64,000 bases of DNA from Nakamurella leprariae (GTDB lineage: Bacteria > Actinomycetota > Actinomycetes > Mycobacteriales > Nakamurellaceae): contig NZ_JAERWK010000008.1 in assembly GCF_016918035.1 (NCBI RefSeq), positions 62,001 to 126,000 on the forward strand, in the 5' to 3' direction. The notes beneath the pieces were generated by a model. That model did no database searches. It saw nothing but the letters and a program-made list of their open reading frames with translations, and was not told the origin of the DNA. The position numbers and the translations under genes were made by a program. Positions 11,791-22,520 of the stretch are shown in pieces. Each line of letters begins with the position of its first letter. The stretch's first letter is position 1.

Positions 11791-13816
11791 GGCACAGACG
11801 CCGGGAGGGCGGGCGGGCCGGGGGGGGGGCCCGCCCCGCCCACACAACCCGGGGGCAGAAGGGGGCGGCCTCGAGCGCCTTGCCGTCCAGCAGGAACTTC
11901 TCCAGCCGCGGCTCACGCAGCTCGTTCCAGTAGTCGACCATCCGCCACGGCGAGCCGACGATCGACTTGCCGGTGCCCTCGCGGTAGTAGCCGTGCGCGG
12001 TGCCGCCGTGCTGCCACACCGTTCGGTCCATCTCCGCGTCGACCCAGACGTTGTACTCGTCCACGGTCTCCTGGGTGACCTCGAAGGTCTTGACGTCCCG
12101 GTTCAGCATCGTCTGCAGGCACTCGACGATGTAGTGCACCTGGCACTCGCCGGCGAAGTTGTTGCCACCGCCGTGCAGGATCGCGGCGTTCGGGCCCGAG
12201 GTGATGAACAGGTTCGGGAAACCGGGCACCGTGACGCCCAGGTAGGCCCGCGGCGTCGGGTCCCACTTCTGCGCCAGGGTCTGACCGTCCCGGCCGGTGA
12301 TCTCGATGGTGGACAGCCAGTCCAGCTGGAACCCGGTGGCCATGACGACCACGTCGGCCTCGACCTCGGTGCCGTCGGTGGCGATGTAGCCGTGCTCGGT
12401 GAACCGCTCGATGCTGCCGGTGAGCAGCTGTACGTGATCACGCTTGAGGGCGGCGTAGTAGCCCGGGTCCTTGACCACACGCTTGGCGAACGGCGGGAAG
12501 TCGGGCGTCAGCTTGGCCTTGAGCTCCGGGTGCTCGGGGAAGGTCGCGTCCAGGTAGGCCAGGCAGACCTGCAGCACGACGTCGTTGGCCGGCGAGACCG
12601 ACAGGTGGTCCTTGGCCCACTCGGCGTCGATGCGCGAGACCTCGTAGCCCTTGTCCGAGCCGTACCAGTAGGTGCGCAGCCGGAACCACTGGTTGAAGTA
12701 CGGCAGGTGGGTGAACGCCCAGTTCATCGCGGGCGAGACCTCCTGACCGACCTGTTCGGGGACGATCCAGTGGGGCTGCCGGGAGATGGTGGTCAGCTCG
12801 GAGACCTGGTCGACCACGCTGGCCACGATCTGGACAGCGGTGCAGCCGGCGCCCACCACGGTGACCTTCTTGCCGGTCAGGTCGACCGAGGAGTCCCACT
12901 CCGAGGAGTGCATGACGACGCCCTGGAACTTGTCGGCGTCGACGATGTCCGGCTTGACCGGGGTGCCGAAGAAGCCGAGCGCGGTGACCACCGCAGAGGC
13001 CTCGACGGTGCGGTGCTGGCCGTCCTGGACGATCTGCAGCACCCACTTGGCCTTGGCCTCGTCCCAGGCCATCGACTTCACCGAGGTGCGCAGCTGCACC
13101 TTGTCGATGACGTCGTACTTGTCGGTGACGCTCTTGAGGTAGCGCAGGTACTGGGCCCCGAACGGGTAGTAGTGCGTCCAGTCCGAGTTCAGCTCGAAGG
13201 ACAGCGAGTAGTAGTGGCTCGGGGTGTCCACCGCGACGCCGGGGTACCGGTTGCGCGACCAGGTGCCACCGACCTCGTCCCGCTCCTCGAAGACGGTGAA
13301 GTTGAAGCCCGCCTCGTGCAGCTTGACCGCGGCGTCGATGCCGACCAGGCCGGCGCCGATGACGACCACGTCGAAGGAGGCCGGGGGCTGCACCAGCGCC
13401 TCGACGGAGCGCTCGTTGCCGACGAAGCCGGCCTGCTCCCGCAGCACCCGCAGGAACTCGTCGGGAACGTCCTCACCGACGACCATCTCGGCGATCTGCT
13501 TGAACAGTGCGAGGTCCGGCACGCCGAGCGGCGGATCCCCGGCCACGCCGTCGCCGATCACGCCGGCCAGCTCCTCGCGGAGCGCGGCGGCACCCTCCGG
13601 GTCGACCTCGTGCGCGACCCGTGCGGTCCGGATGACCACCGGGTGCAGCGCACCGCCGTACTGGTCCAGCTTGCTGCGGTCACCGGTGAGGTGCACCAGC
13701 ACGGCGAGCAGCAGCGCCGGGTCGATCTCGGCGAGGAACTGCGCGATCGTGGCGCGGTCCGGGGTGGCGGGGACCGTCGGCGCTCCGGCGGTCGATCCTG
13801 ACTGACTCATCGACAT
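11753..13816 (-). CDS. Baeyer-Villiger-type flavin monooxygenase
   Basis: 687 residues as read. Class B FAD/NADPH monooxygenase inserting oxygen next to a ketone or oxidising heteroatoms. The FAD Rossmann motif GAGLVG is at 154-159. The fingerprint FxGxxxHxxxW(D/P) is at 297-308 (FQGVVMHSSEWD), and the NADPH motif VVGAGCTAVQ follows. A helical N-terminal extension of about 145 residues precedes the FAD domain, as in larger members acting on ketones with aryl or steroid groups. The start has GGAGAG 7 bases upstream; a second ATG two codons on is also possible. The last 30 residues read through the G-run into low-complexity Arg/Pro and are probably not real, so the true C-terminus is uncertain. 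Substrate unknown. Confidence 0.88.
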   Translation of the reverse strand: MSMSQSGSTAGAPTVPATPDRATIAQFLAEIDPALLLAVLVHLTGDRSKLDQYGGALHPVVIRTARVAHEVDPEGAAALREELAGVIGDGVAGDPPLGVPDLALFKQIAEMVVGEDVPDEFLRVLREQAGFVGNERSVEALVQPPASFDVVVIGAGLVGIDAAVKLHEAGFNFTVFEERDEVGGTWSRNRYPGVAVDTPSHYYSLSFELNSDWTHYYPFGAQYLRYLKSVTDKYDVIDKVQLRTSVKSMAWDEAKAKWVLQIVQDGQHRTVEASAVVTALGFFGTPVKPDIVDADKFQGVVMHSSEWDSSVDLTGKKVTVVGAGCTAVQIVASVVDQVSELTTISRQPHWIVPEQVGQEVSPAMNWAFTHLPYFNQWFRLRTYWYGSDKGYEVSRIDAEWAKDHLSVSPANDVVLQVCLAYLDATFPEHPELKAKLTPDFPPFAKRVVKDPGYYAALKRDHVQLLTGSIERFTEHGYIATDGTEVEADVVVMATGFQLDWLSTIEITGRDGQTLAQKWDPTPRAYLGVTVPGFPNLFITSGPNAAILHGGGNNFAGECQVHYIVECLQTMLNRDVKTFEVTQETVDEYNVWVDAEMDRTVWQHGGTAHGYYREGTGKSIVGSPWRMVDYWNELREPRLEKFLLDGKALEAAPFCPRVVWAGRAPPPARPPSRRLCPRRCPGSAGPGG
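11808..11840. terminator. GC hairpin around a G10 run, possible terminator
   Basis: Left arm GGCGGGCGGGCC pairs, with one bulge, with GGCCCGCCCCGCC across a run of ten G. It lies where the DUF1990 remnant and the monooxygenase gene converge, the right place for a terminator. However, neither gene has a stop codon before it, so the sequence here may be wrong. Confidence 0.4.
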
Positions 13817-13875
13817 CCACTTCTCTCCGTTGAGAACTCTGGGAACCGCCCGCTGCCGTCGGTCGACGGTGGAAC

Positions 13876-13892
13876 GAACGTTCATGAGCATA
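13876..13892 (-). promoter_or_regulatory. Possible promoter -10 and palindrome before the monooxygenase gene
   Basis: On the minus strand TATGCT (13892-13887) resembles a -10 box about 70 bases before the monooxygenase start. Immediately after it lies the perfect palindrome GAACGTTC (13876-13883), extended as GAACGTTCGTTC. Its position at the expected transcription start suggests an operator. No -35 box is convincing. Confidence 0.4.
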
Positions 13893-13927
13893 GCCGGTGG
13901 TGACCGCTGACACAGCTCTTCCCGCCG

Positions 13928-13954
13928 ATTTTCTGAACCGCTGGATCAGAAAAT
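13928..13954. promoter_or_regulatory. AT-rich inverted repeat upstream of the monooxygenase gene
   Basis: ATTTTCTGA and TCAGAAAAT form perfect 9-bp arms around a 9-base spacer. AT-rich sequence is rare in this DNA, so the dyad stands out. It is 112 bases upstream of the monooxygenase start and 161 bases downstream of the Eis-like gene end. An operator for a TetR- or AraC-type regulator is the likeliest reading; with no T-tract it is a poor terminator. The rest of the 299-base gap (13817-14115) shows nothing else. Confidence 0.5.
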
Positions 13955-14115
13955 ATGGCGAGGTGGGAGGGGGTCTCGTTGGGCAGATGGCGATCTGCGC
14001 CGGTGGGAACCGGAGTGACTCCCGGCCGGACGGTCGGGACGCCCGGGCCCGCAGCCGCCAGCCGCCGACCGGCCGCCGGAAATCGACGGACGGTCGCGCC
14101 CGGAGCAGTACCGAC

Positions 14116-15270
14116 CTAGAAGAAGTCGCGGATGCCGGGCCGTGGCCCGGCCATGGCCCGGGTCAGCACCCGGTCGTCCGCCGCGGTGCCCCCGGCCAGC
14201 AGGCCGGCCCGCCGGAGCACGGCCGCGTCCAGGCCGCCGGCCAGCAGCAGGCCGAGCCCGCGCACGGCCATCCGAGGCCCGCCGGGCTCCCCCGGTGCGA
14301 CCCGGCCGACGCCGTCCCGCCACTCCAGGCGGTGGTGCCCGGTGTTCCAGGGACAGACCCAGTCGTCCACGCTGATCGTGACCGTGCCGCGCAGGTCCTC
14401 CGGCCAGCCGCGGGCCGCGACGGCCGCGGCCAGATCGATCGGCCGCAGCATGTACGGGCGCACCCGGTCGACCCGCCAGCCGTCGCCGGGCACCAGCCAG
14501 TGCACCGGGTCCAGACCGGTGGTGCGGAGGCGGATCTCGCCGACGACGGCGTCGAACGAGCCGAGCACGGCGAGCAGGGCGGATCCGGCCGGCGCGGTCC
14601 GGGTGAGCAGGTCGTCGACGGTCAGGGTGGCGTCCGCCCGATGCCAGCTCAGCACGCCCTGCAGACGGCCGTCGGCGTCCAGCGCAACGGTCAGGGCCTG
14701 CGGCCCGGTGGCGGGGTCCGGCAAGGTCGGCCCGGTCCGGGTCAGCCAGCCCGACTGCTCACGGGCCAGGTCGGTGTAGAGCGCGGCGATCCCGGCTCGA
14801 TCATCGGGGTCCCCGGGCGCGGCACGGCGGACCCGGACGCCCTCGGGCACCCGTATCCCGCGCAGCGCCTGGATCGGCAGCGTCCCGTCGATCAGCTCGG
14901 CGATCTGTTCGTAACCCAGCGACCGGTACAGCGCCGGCGCGGTGCGGAACAGGGTGGACACCACCGCACCCCGGGCCCGGGCCGCGGTGAGCAGGTGCGT
15001 CATCAGCCGCCGGGCCAGCCCGCGGCCCCGCTGCTCGGCCGCGACCATGACGCTGCCCACCGCAGCGGTCGGGACCGGGCGCCCACCGAGCCAGCTGTCG
15101 TGACACCGGTCCTCGGCTGCGGCCACCAGTCGGGCCGGAGCACCGTCGAACACCCCCCAGTGATGGATGCCGGGGCGGGGCGGCACGACATCGTCGGGGA
15201 CACCGAAGGACTCCTGGCTCAGCGCGGCCAACGCGGTCGCGTCGGCGCTGGTCAGCTGGCGCACCTGCAT
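14116..15270 (-). CDS. Eis-like GNAT acetyltransferase with SCP2 domain
   Basis: 384 residues in three parts: an N-terminal GNAT domain with the acetyl-CoA loop EQRGRGLARRLMTHLL, a second degenerate GNAT domain, and a C-terminal SCP2-like domain from about residue 285. Eis-family proteins use a Tyr in the first domain and the C-terminal carboxylate of a Phe. Here APALYRSLGYEQIA supplies the Tyr and the chain ends IRDFF, so catalysis looks intact. Eis itself acetylates aminoglycosides and peptides; the natural substrate here is unknown. The ATG start opens the standard MQVRQLTSADA N-terminus. It lies 23 bases below the AlkZ-like gene, probably in one operon. Confidence 0.87.
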   Translation of the reverse strand: MQVRQLTSADATALAALSQESFGVPDDVVPPRPGIHHWGVFDGAPARLVAAAEDRCHDSWLGGRPVPTAAVGSVMVAAEQRGRGLARRLMTHLLTAARARGAVVSTLFRTAPALYRSLGYEQIAELIDGTLPIQALRGIRVPEGVRVRRAAPGDPDDRAGIAALYTDLAREQSGWLTRTGPTLPDPATGPQALTVALDADGRLQGVLSWHRADATLTVDDLLTRTAPAGSALLAVLGSFDAVVGEIRLRTTGLDPVHWLVPGDGWRVDRVRPYMLRPIDLAAAVAARGWPEDLRGTVTISVDDWVCPWNTGHHRLEWRDGVGRVAPGEPGGPRMAVRGLGLLLAGGLDAAVLRRAGLLAGGTAADDRVLTRAMAGPRPGIRDFF

Positions 15271-15293
15271 CGGCGCAGGGTAACCGGACCTGA

Positions 15294-16493
15294 TCAGGGC
15301 AGGACGAGCCGGACCGACGCGGCCGATCGGACGTCGGCGACCAGCTCGGCCTCCCGGTCCAGCGCGTCGCGCTGCCGGCGGCTCAGCGCCGGAGCGGTCC
15401 CGAACCACTCCACGGTCAGATCCAGCCGGGAGCCGGACCGCTTCGCTCGCCAGAGACCCGCGATCGCTCCGTCCAGCAGCACGGCACCCGGGAAGCCGAG
15501 GGCGGGCCAGAGCTTGCGCTGGTCGGCGCGCCCGGGCACCAGCACGGCCCGGTCCCGCGCCGCCAGCAGCGGGTCGACGGGTCCGAGCAGGCGGACCACC
15601 TCGGCCGTCCGGCCCTGCTCGCCCGCCGTGATCCGGTCCAGCAGGTCGGGAGTGGTCACGGCCGGGCGCCCGTCGACGGTGACCGCGACCGTCTCCGGCA
15701 GGTCGGCCCGGACGTCGGCGGGCGTGCCGCCGAGCAGCTCGGCCAGCTCGCCCGGGGTGACGCATCCGTACCGGTCCAGCGCGGCGGCGACCAGCTCGAC
15801 GCCGCCGCGGTGCTCGCCCGGCGTGCGCGCCGGCGCGCGGGGACGCAGCGGCTCCAGGACGACCGGCGTCGTGCCCGGCTGCAGGCCGATGCCGGCGGGC
15901 AGTGCGGCACAGCGGAACAGCATCTCCCGGACGTGCACGACGCCGCACGGCCGGCAGAACGCCGAGCACTCCGGCGGGGCCGCCGCGGTCACCGCGGCGC
16001 TGGCCTCCCCCTTGGTCATCGGCCCGGTGATGATCGACCGCATCGCGCCTGCGGTGTCGGCCAGCGCCTGACGAGGGTCGATGCCGTCGGACCGGAGGCC
16101 CGAGCCGCTGCCGGCCAGCGACGCGAACGCGGACTCGGCCGAGCGCGGCCACAACGATCGGGCCAGCGCGTCGAGCTCGGTGCGCCGGTGCACGTGCGGG
16201 CTACCGCGCAGCGACCAGACGAGTACGGCGTCCACGTCACCGGCCTGGTCCGGCCGGCCGACGACCGGGGCGCCGGCTCCGGTGCCGACCCGGTTGGCCA
16301 GCGCGAGCAGCGACCAGCCGGCGGAGTCCTGGACGCCGAGCCGGCCGAGCAGGTCCGGCGGGGATGCCGGGCGGTCGAGCCCGGTGGCGATGATCCGGTC
16401 CGCCCGGACCTGGGCCGCGGTCAGCTCCACGGGACCCGCGGTGTCGGCGGACCGGGTGGAGCGGGAGCTGCGGCGATCACCGGAGGCGGCCAT
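15294..16493 (-). CDS. Winged-helix AlkZ-like (HTH_42) protein
   Basis: 399 residues resembling the HTH_42 family, some members of which (AlkZ, AlkX) are DNA glycosylases that unhook alkylated or crosslinked bases. The N-terminal helical region holds GVQDSAGWSLLALANR, in the position of the catalytic Q-x-Q/D motif, then LRGSPHVHRR. The centre has PPECSAFCRPCGVVH, whose three Cys and His could bind a metal. The C-terminus has the PVDPLLAARDRAVLVPG and WFGTAPALSRRQ segments typical of the family. A GTG 6 codons upstream is an alternative start; neither has a good ribosome-binding site. Its place next to uvrA fits DNA repair, but activity is inferred. Confidence 0.75.
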   Translation of the reverse strand: MAASGDRRSSRSTRSADTAGPVELTAAQVRADRIIATGLDRPASPPDLLGRLGVQDSAGWSLLALANRVGTGAGAPVVGRPDQAGDVDAVLVWSLRGSPHVHRRTELDALARSLWPRSAESAFASLAGSGSGLRSDGIDPRQALADTAGAMRSIITGPMTKGEASAAVTAAAPPECSAFCRPCGVVHVREMLFRCAALPAGIGLQPGTTPVVLEPLRPRAPARTPGEHRGGVELVAAALDRYGCVTPGELAELLGGTPADVRADLPETVAVTVDGRPAVTTPDLLDRITAGEQGRTAEVVRLLGPVDPLLAARDRAVLVPGRADQRKLWPALGFPGAVLLDGAIAGLWRAKRSGSRLDLTVEWFGTAPALSRRQRDALDREAELVADVRSAASVRLVLP

Positions 16494-16555
16494 GGCGGCA
16501 TCGTGCCGCACGACCGCCGGCCGACGTCCGCCGGACCCGGGGCGCGGCTGTCAGC

Positions 16556-16583
16556 ACGGCCGGCTCCGGCGCAACCCGGCCGT
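16556..16583 (-). terminator. Weak hairpin after uvrA
   Basis: ACGGCCGG and CCGGCCGT form an 8-bp stem with a 12-base loop beginning at the last base of the uvrA stop codon. It could slow transcription into the AlkZ-like gene 90 bases further on. There is no T-tract. Confidence 0.3.
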
Positions 16584-19500
16584 CAGCGCAGCTTGGCTGC
16601 CCGCCGGCGTGCCTTGGCCGCGGCCGCCTTCGCGGCGGCCACCGCCGCCTCGTCCACGCCGGCCGGTGCGGCGGCCACGGCCGCCGGCCCGGTGGCCGTT
16701 CTGGTCGGTGCGGCCTTGGCGCGGGCGGTGGCGCTGCCGACCGCCGTCGACCGAGCCCGGGTGGACCGGCTCGGCGTGGACCGGGCGTCGGGGGCGGTCG
16801 CCGCCGAGGCCGGCAGCCCGTCGGCGAGTGTCGCGGGCGCGGTGGAGCCGAGCAGCCCGGTCACGGTGTCCCGGCCGGCCAGGATGTCCTTGAGGAACGT
16901 GCCGGTGTAGGACTCGGGGTTGGCCGCCACCTGCTCCGGGGTGCCCTCGGCGATGACCGTGCCACCGCCGGAGCCGCCCTCCGGGCCCATGTCGATGACG
17001 TGGTCGGACACCTTGATGACGTCGAGGTTGTGCTCGATGACGATCACCGTGTTGCCCTTGTCGACGAGACCGTTCAGCACGGCCAGCAGCTTCTCCACGT
17101 CGGCGAAGTGCAGACCGGTGGTCGGCTCGTCGAGCACGTAGACGGTGCGTCCGTTCGACCGCTTCTGCAGCTCGGCTGCCAGCTTCACCCGCTGCGCCTC
17201 ACCGCCGGACAGCGTGGGCGCCGGCTGCCCGAGCCGGACGTAGCCGAGTCCGACGTCGACGAGCGTCTTGAGGTGCCGGTGGATCGGGCCGATCGCCTCG
17301 AAGAACTCGGCGCCCTCCTCGATCGGCATGTCGAGCACCTCGGCGATGTTCTTGCCCTTGTAGTGCACCTCGAGCGTCTCCCGGTTGTACCGGGCGCCCT
17401 TGCACACCTCGCACGGGACGTAGATGTCCGGTAGGAAGTTCATCTCGATCTTGATGGTGCCGTCACCCGAGCACGCCTCGCAGCGACCGCCCTTGACGTT
17501 GAACGAGAACCGGCCCGGCTGGTACCCCCGGACCTTGGCCTCGGTGGTGGCCGCGAACAGCTTGCGGACGTGGTCGAACACGCCGGTGTAGGTGGCCGGG
17601 TTCGATCGCGGGGTGCGGCCGATCGGCGACTGGTCGACGCCGACCACCTTCTCCACCAGATCGACGCCGGTGACCCGGGTGTGCCGGCCCGGGATCATCC
17701 GGGCGCCGTTGATCCGGTTGGCCAGCACCGAGTGAAGGATGTCGTTCACCAGGGTCGACTTGCCGGACCCGGACACGCCGGTCACCGAGATCATCGTGCC
17801 CAGCGGGAAGTCCACCGTGACGTTGCGCAGGTTGTGCTCGCGCGCCCCGACCACGGTGAGCCTGCGGGCCTTGTCGATCGACCGGCGCCGGTCCGGGACC
17901 GGGATGCTGCGCCGGCCGGACAGGAACGCCCCGGTCGCCGACTCCGGCGAGGCCAGCAGCTCCCGGACCGGACCGGAGACGACCACCGTGCCGCCGTGCT
18001 CCCCGGCGCCGGGGCCGATGTCGACCACCCAGTCCGAGGTGCGGATGGTGTCCTCGTCGTGCTCGACGACGATGAGCGTGTTGCCGAGATCGCGCAACCG
18101 GGTGAGGGTCTGGATCAGCCGGTGGTTGTCCCGCTGGTGCAGCCCGATGGACGGCTCGTCCAGCACGTACAGCACACCGACCAGGCCAGACCCGATCTGG
18201 GTGGCCAGCCGGATCCGCTGCGCCTCGCCGCCGGACAGCGTGCCGGCCGCCCGGTCCAGCGAGAGGTAGTCCAGGCCGACGTCGAGCAGGAACCCGAGCC
18301 GGGCGTCGACCTCCTTGAGCACCCGCTCGGCGATCATCCGGTCGCGGTCGTTGAGCTCCAGGCCCGGGAAGAACGCCGACGCGTCCCGGATCGACATGTT
18401 GGCCAGCTCGGCGATGTTGCGGCCGCCCAACTCCCGGTGGTTGATGGTGACGGCGAGCACCTCGGGCTTGAGCCGGGTCCCGTGGCAGGCCGGGCAGGGC
18501 ACCTCCCGCATGTAGCCCTCGTAGCGCTCCTTGGCGGACTCAGAGTCGGCCTGAGAGGCACGACGTTCCAGGAACGGGATGACGCCCTCGTACTCGGCGT
18601 AGTAGGAGCGAGTGCGGCCGTACCGGTTGCGGTACTTGACGTGCACCTGGTCGGTGGTGCCGTTCAGCACCGCCTTCTGCACCTTGGACGGCAGCTCGGA
18701 CCACGGGGTGTCCAACGAGAAACCCTGCGCCGAGGCGAGTCCGGACAGCAGCCGGGTGAAGTACTCGGCGCTGGCGCCGCCGGACCACGGATGGATCGCG
18801 CCGTCGGCGAGGGACAGTTCCGGGTCCGGGATGACCAGCTCCGGGTCGACCTCCTTGCGGGTGCCCAGGCCGGTGCAGGTCGGGCAGGCCCCGAACGGCG
18901 AGTTGAAGGAGAACGACCGCGGCTCAAGCTCGTCCAGGGCCAGCGGGTGGTCATTCGGGCAGGCCAGCCGCTCGGAGTAGCGCCGCTCGCGTTCGGGGTC
19001 CGTCTCGTCCAGGTCGACGAGGTCCAGGATGACCACGCCGTCGGCCAGGGACAGACCGGTCTCCACCGAGTCGGTGATCCGCTGCTTGGCCGTCGCCCGG
19101 CTCACCAACCGGTCGACGACCACCTCGATGGAGTGCTTCTCCTGCTTCTTGAGGACCGGCGGCTCGCTGAGCGGATGGACCACCCCGTCGATCCGGGCCC
19201 GGGCGTAGCCCTTGGCCTGCAGCTCGGCGAACAGGTCGACGTACTCGCCCTTGCGTTCTCGGACCACCGGCGCGAGCACCTGGAACCGGGTGCCCTCCGG
19301 CATCTCCAGGACCCGGTCGACGATCTGCTGGGGCGTCTGCCGGGCGATCGGCTCGCCACACACCGGGCAGTGCGGGCGACCGATCCGCGCGTACAGCAGC
19401 CGCAGGTAGTCGTAGATCTCGGTGATGGTGCCCACGGTCGACCGCGGGTTGCGGGAGGTCGACTTCTGGTCGATGGAGACAGCCGGCGACAGGCCCTCGA

Positions 19501-19729
19501 TGAAGTCGACGTCCGGCTTGTCCATCTGGCCGAGGAACTGGCGGGCGTACGAGGAGAGCGACTCCACGTACCGCCGCTGCCCCTCCGCGAAGATGGTGTC
19601 GAAGGCCAGCGACGACTTTCCGGACCCGGACAGTCCGGTGAAGACCACCAACGCATCGCGGGGAATGGTGATGTCGACGTTCCGCAGGTTGTGCTCGCGG
19701 GCCCCGCGCACGATGAGCTGATCGGTCAC
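16583..19729 (-). CDS. uvrA: Excinuclease ABC subunit A
   Basis: 1048-residue damage-recognition ATPase of nucleotide excision repair. It has two ABC modules: first Walker [10 protein letters not shown] at 32-40 with signature [15 protein letters not shown], second Walker [10 protein letters not shown] with signature [15 protein letters not shown]. Zinc-finger cysteines are visible at CPNDHPL ... [14 protein letters not shown] and [18 protein letters not shown]. The last 90 residues go beyond the usual end and are Ala/Thr/Arg/Lys-rich, finishing [14 protein letters not shown] like a histone-type tail. The start [18 protein letters not shown] is standard. The 190 bases to the divergent ketosynthase gene contain no recognisable GAAC-N4-GTTC LexA box. 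Confidence 0.98.
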   Translation of the reverse strand: MTDQLIVRGAREHNLRNVDITIPRDALVVFTGLSGSGKSSLAFDTIFAEGQRRYVESLSSYARQFLGQMDKPDVDFIEGLSPAVSIDQKSTSRNPRSTVGTITEIYDYLRLLYARIGRPHCPVCGEPIARQTPQQIVDRVLEMPEGTRFQVLAPVVRERKGEYVDLFAELQAKGYARARIDGVVHPLSEPPVLKKQEKHSIEVVVDRLVSRATAKQRITDSVETGLSLADGVVILDLVDLDETDPERERRYSERLACPNDHPLALDELEPRSFSFNSPFGACPTCTGLGTRKEVDPELVIPDPELSLADGAIHPWSGGASAEYFTRLLSGLASAQGFSLDTPWSELPSKVQKAVLNGTTDQVHVKYRNRYGRTRSYYAEYEGVIPFLERRASQADSESAKERYEGYMREVPCPACHGTRLKPEVLAVTINHRELGGRNIAELANMSIRDASAFFPGLELNDRDRMIAERVLKEVDARLGFLLDVGLDYLSLDRAAGTLSGGEAQRIRLATQIGSGLVGVLYVLDEPSIGLHQRDNHRLIQTLTRLRDLGNTLIVVEHDEDTIRTSDWVVDIGPGAGEHGGTVVVSGPVRELLASPESATGAFLSGRRSIPVPDRRRSIDKARRLTVVGAREHNLRNVTVDFPLGTMISVTGVSGSGKSTLVNDILHSVLANRINGARMIPGRHTRVTGVDLVEKVVGVDQSPIGRTPRSNPATYTGVFDHVRKLFAATTEAKVRGYQPGRFSFNVKGGRCEACSGDGTIKIEMNFLPDIYVPCEVCKGARYNRETLEVHYKGKNIAEVLDMPIEEGAEFFEAIGPIHRHLKTLVDVGLGYVRLGQPAPTLSGGEAQRVKLAAELQKRSNGRTVYVLDEPTTGLHFADVEKLLAVLNGLVDKGNTVIVIEHNLDVIKVSDHVIDMGPEGGSGGGTVIAEGTPEQVAANPESYTGTFLKDILAGRDTVTGLLGSTAPATLADGLPASAATAPDARSTPSRSTRARSTAVGSATARAKAAPTRTATGPAAVAAAPAGVDEAAVAAAKAAAAKARRRAAKLR

Positions 19730-19920
19730 GGGAAGCCATGGTAGGCGTGACCACCGACAGTCCCTCCCACCTGCGACGACCGTCGACCACCCGAGTCGCC
19801 GGACCGCGCTGACCCGGCGACCGACACCCCGTTGAGACCCTCCGGCGGCCGCGACGGTCCCTCGGTATCAGACGGCGAGGTCTTCGCTCCGTCAACACGT
19901 CAGCCCGTTCCACCTCGGCG

Positions 19921-21321
<1,401 letters not shown>

Positions 21322-21380
21322 CCGTCCGGCGCTGCTCGCTGCCTGTCACCCGTGCTGTCCCGATCCCTGGAGGCGTCGCC

Positions 21381-22520
21381 ATGTCCGTGCTCGGATTCCC
21401 GCCCGATCGCCGCGTCGCCGCGTGGCCGCACCGGACCGCCGGTCCCGACCGGGGCGTCGTACTCGTCACGGGCGGCTCCGGGGTGGTCGGGTCGGCGGTG
21501 CTGCCGATGCTGGGCGACCGGCCGGTGGTCTGCCTCACCCGCCGCAGTCCCCTGCCCGCCGCCCCGGACGACGGCACCCGACCCACACCGCTGGTGCTGC
21601 CGGGCGACATCCGCGCGCCCCGCCTCGGGCTCACCGGACGCGACCACGCCTGGCTGCTCGAGCGGGTCGACACCGTCCTGCACTCGGCGGCGGTCACCGA
21701 CTTCGCCGCCCCGGACGTCACCGACACCAACGTCGACGGCACCGCCCGGGTCGCCGAGTTCGCCGCCGTGGCCGGCGCCCACCTGGTGCACGTCAGTACC
21801 GCCTTCGCCCAGGTCGGCCAGTCGGGGTCCGGCGGCGGCGCGTCCCGACCCGAGACCGCCTACGCGCGCAGCAAACTCGCCGCCGAACAGGTGGTGCGCA
21901 GCAGCGGCGCCAGGGCCACCGTGGCCCGACCGTCGATCGTCGTCGGCGACTCCCGCACCGGCGCGGTGGCGCGGTACCAGACCGTGTACCAGGTCGCCGG
22001 AGCGGTGCTCACCGGCCGGATCCCGCTCGCGCCGGTCGATCCGGGCTGGCGGCTGGACGTGGTCGCCGCGGACGCGGTGGCGTCCGCGCTGGTGCGACTG
22101 CTCGACGGCCGCCGGGCCGGCCGCACGGTGTGGCTGACGGCGGGGCCCGCCGCGCTCACCCTGGCCGAGACCGCCTCACTCCTGGTCGATCTCGGCCGCC
22201 GGTGGGGGCTGCCAGTGACCCTGCCCCGGTTCGTCGACCCCGAGCAGTACCACCGGTTGCTCGCCCCGGTGTTCCTGTCCGCACTCCCGGCCCCGGTGCG
22301 GGCCATGGCCACCCGCCTGGTCGACCACCTCACCAGTTACCTGGCCACCCCGGTCGCGTTCCCCACCGACCTGCCCGACCTGGTCGGCGGCGTGGACCGG
22401 GTGCCCGACCCCGGCGCGCTCTGGGAGACCTGCCTGGCGCCGTGGGCGCGGAGCCGGCGCATCCCTGTCCCGACCGACCCCACGGACCTGCGAGCCGACC
22501 GCGAGGAGGTGGCGTCGTGA
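21381..22520 (+). CDS. NAD(P)-dependent SDR, thioester-reductase-like
   Basis: 379 residues. An extended short-chain dehydrogenase with nucleotide motif VLVTGGSGVVGSAVL (GGSGVVG at 31-37), a VDTVLHSAAVTDF segment and the catalytic YARSK. It resembles the NAD-binding reductase domains that release thioester-bound chains as aldehydes (male-sterility/thioester-reductase type). The ATG has TGGAGG about 8 bases upstream. Its stop overlaps the GTG of the next gene. Next to an aminotransferase, a reduce-then-aminate route is plausible, but reduction of a thioester is inferred from fold and context only. Confidence 0.8.
   Translation: MSVLGFPPDRRVAAWPHRTAGPDRGVVLVTGGSGVVGSAVLPMLGDRPVVCLTRRSPLPAAPDDGTRPTPLVLPGDIRAPRLGLTGRDHAWLLERVDTVLHSAAVTDFAAPDVTDTNVDGTARVAEFAAVAGAHLVHVSTAFAQVGQSGSGGGASRPETAYARSKLAAEQVVRSSGARATVARPSIVVGDSRTGAVARYQTVYQVAGAVLTGRIPLAPVDPGWRLDVVAADAVASALVRLLDGRRAGRTVWLTAGPAALTLAETASLLVDLGRRWGLPVTLPRFVDPEQYHRLLAPVFLSALPAPVRAMATRLVDHLTSYLATPVAFPTDLPDLVGGVDRVPDPGALWETCLAPWARSRRIPVPTDPTDLRADREEVAS

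Noticed and set aside
11753-11843. The Arg/Pro-rich C-terminus of the monooxygenase as a novel domain
   Set aside because: It is translated from the hairpin and G-run, matches nothing, and is best explained by a missing stop codon in faulty sequence.
19730-19920. SOS (LexA) box upstream of uvrA
   Set aside because: I looked for GAAC-N4-GTTC or a near variant on both strands and found none; SOS control is not supported here.
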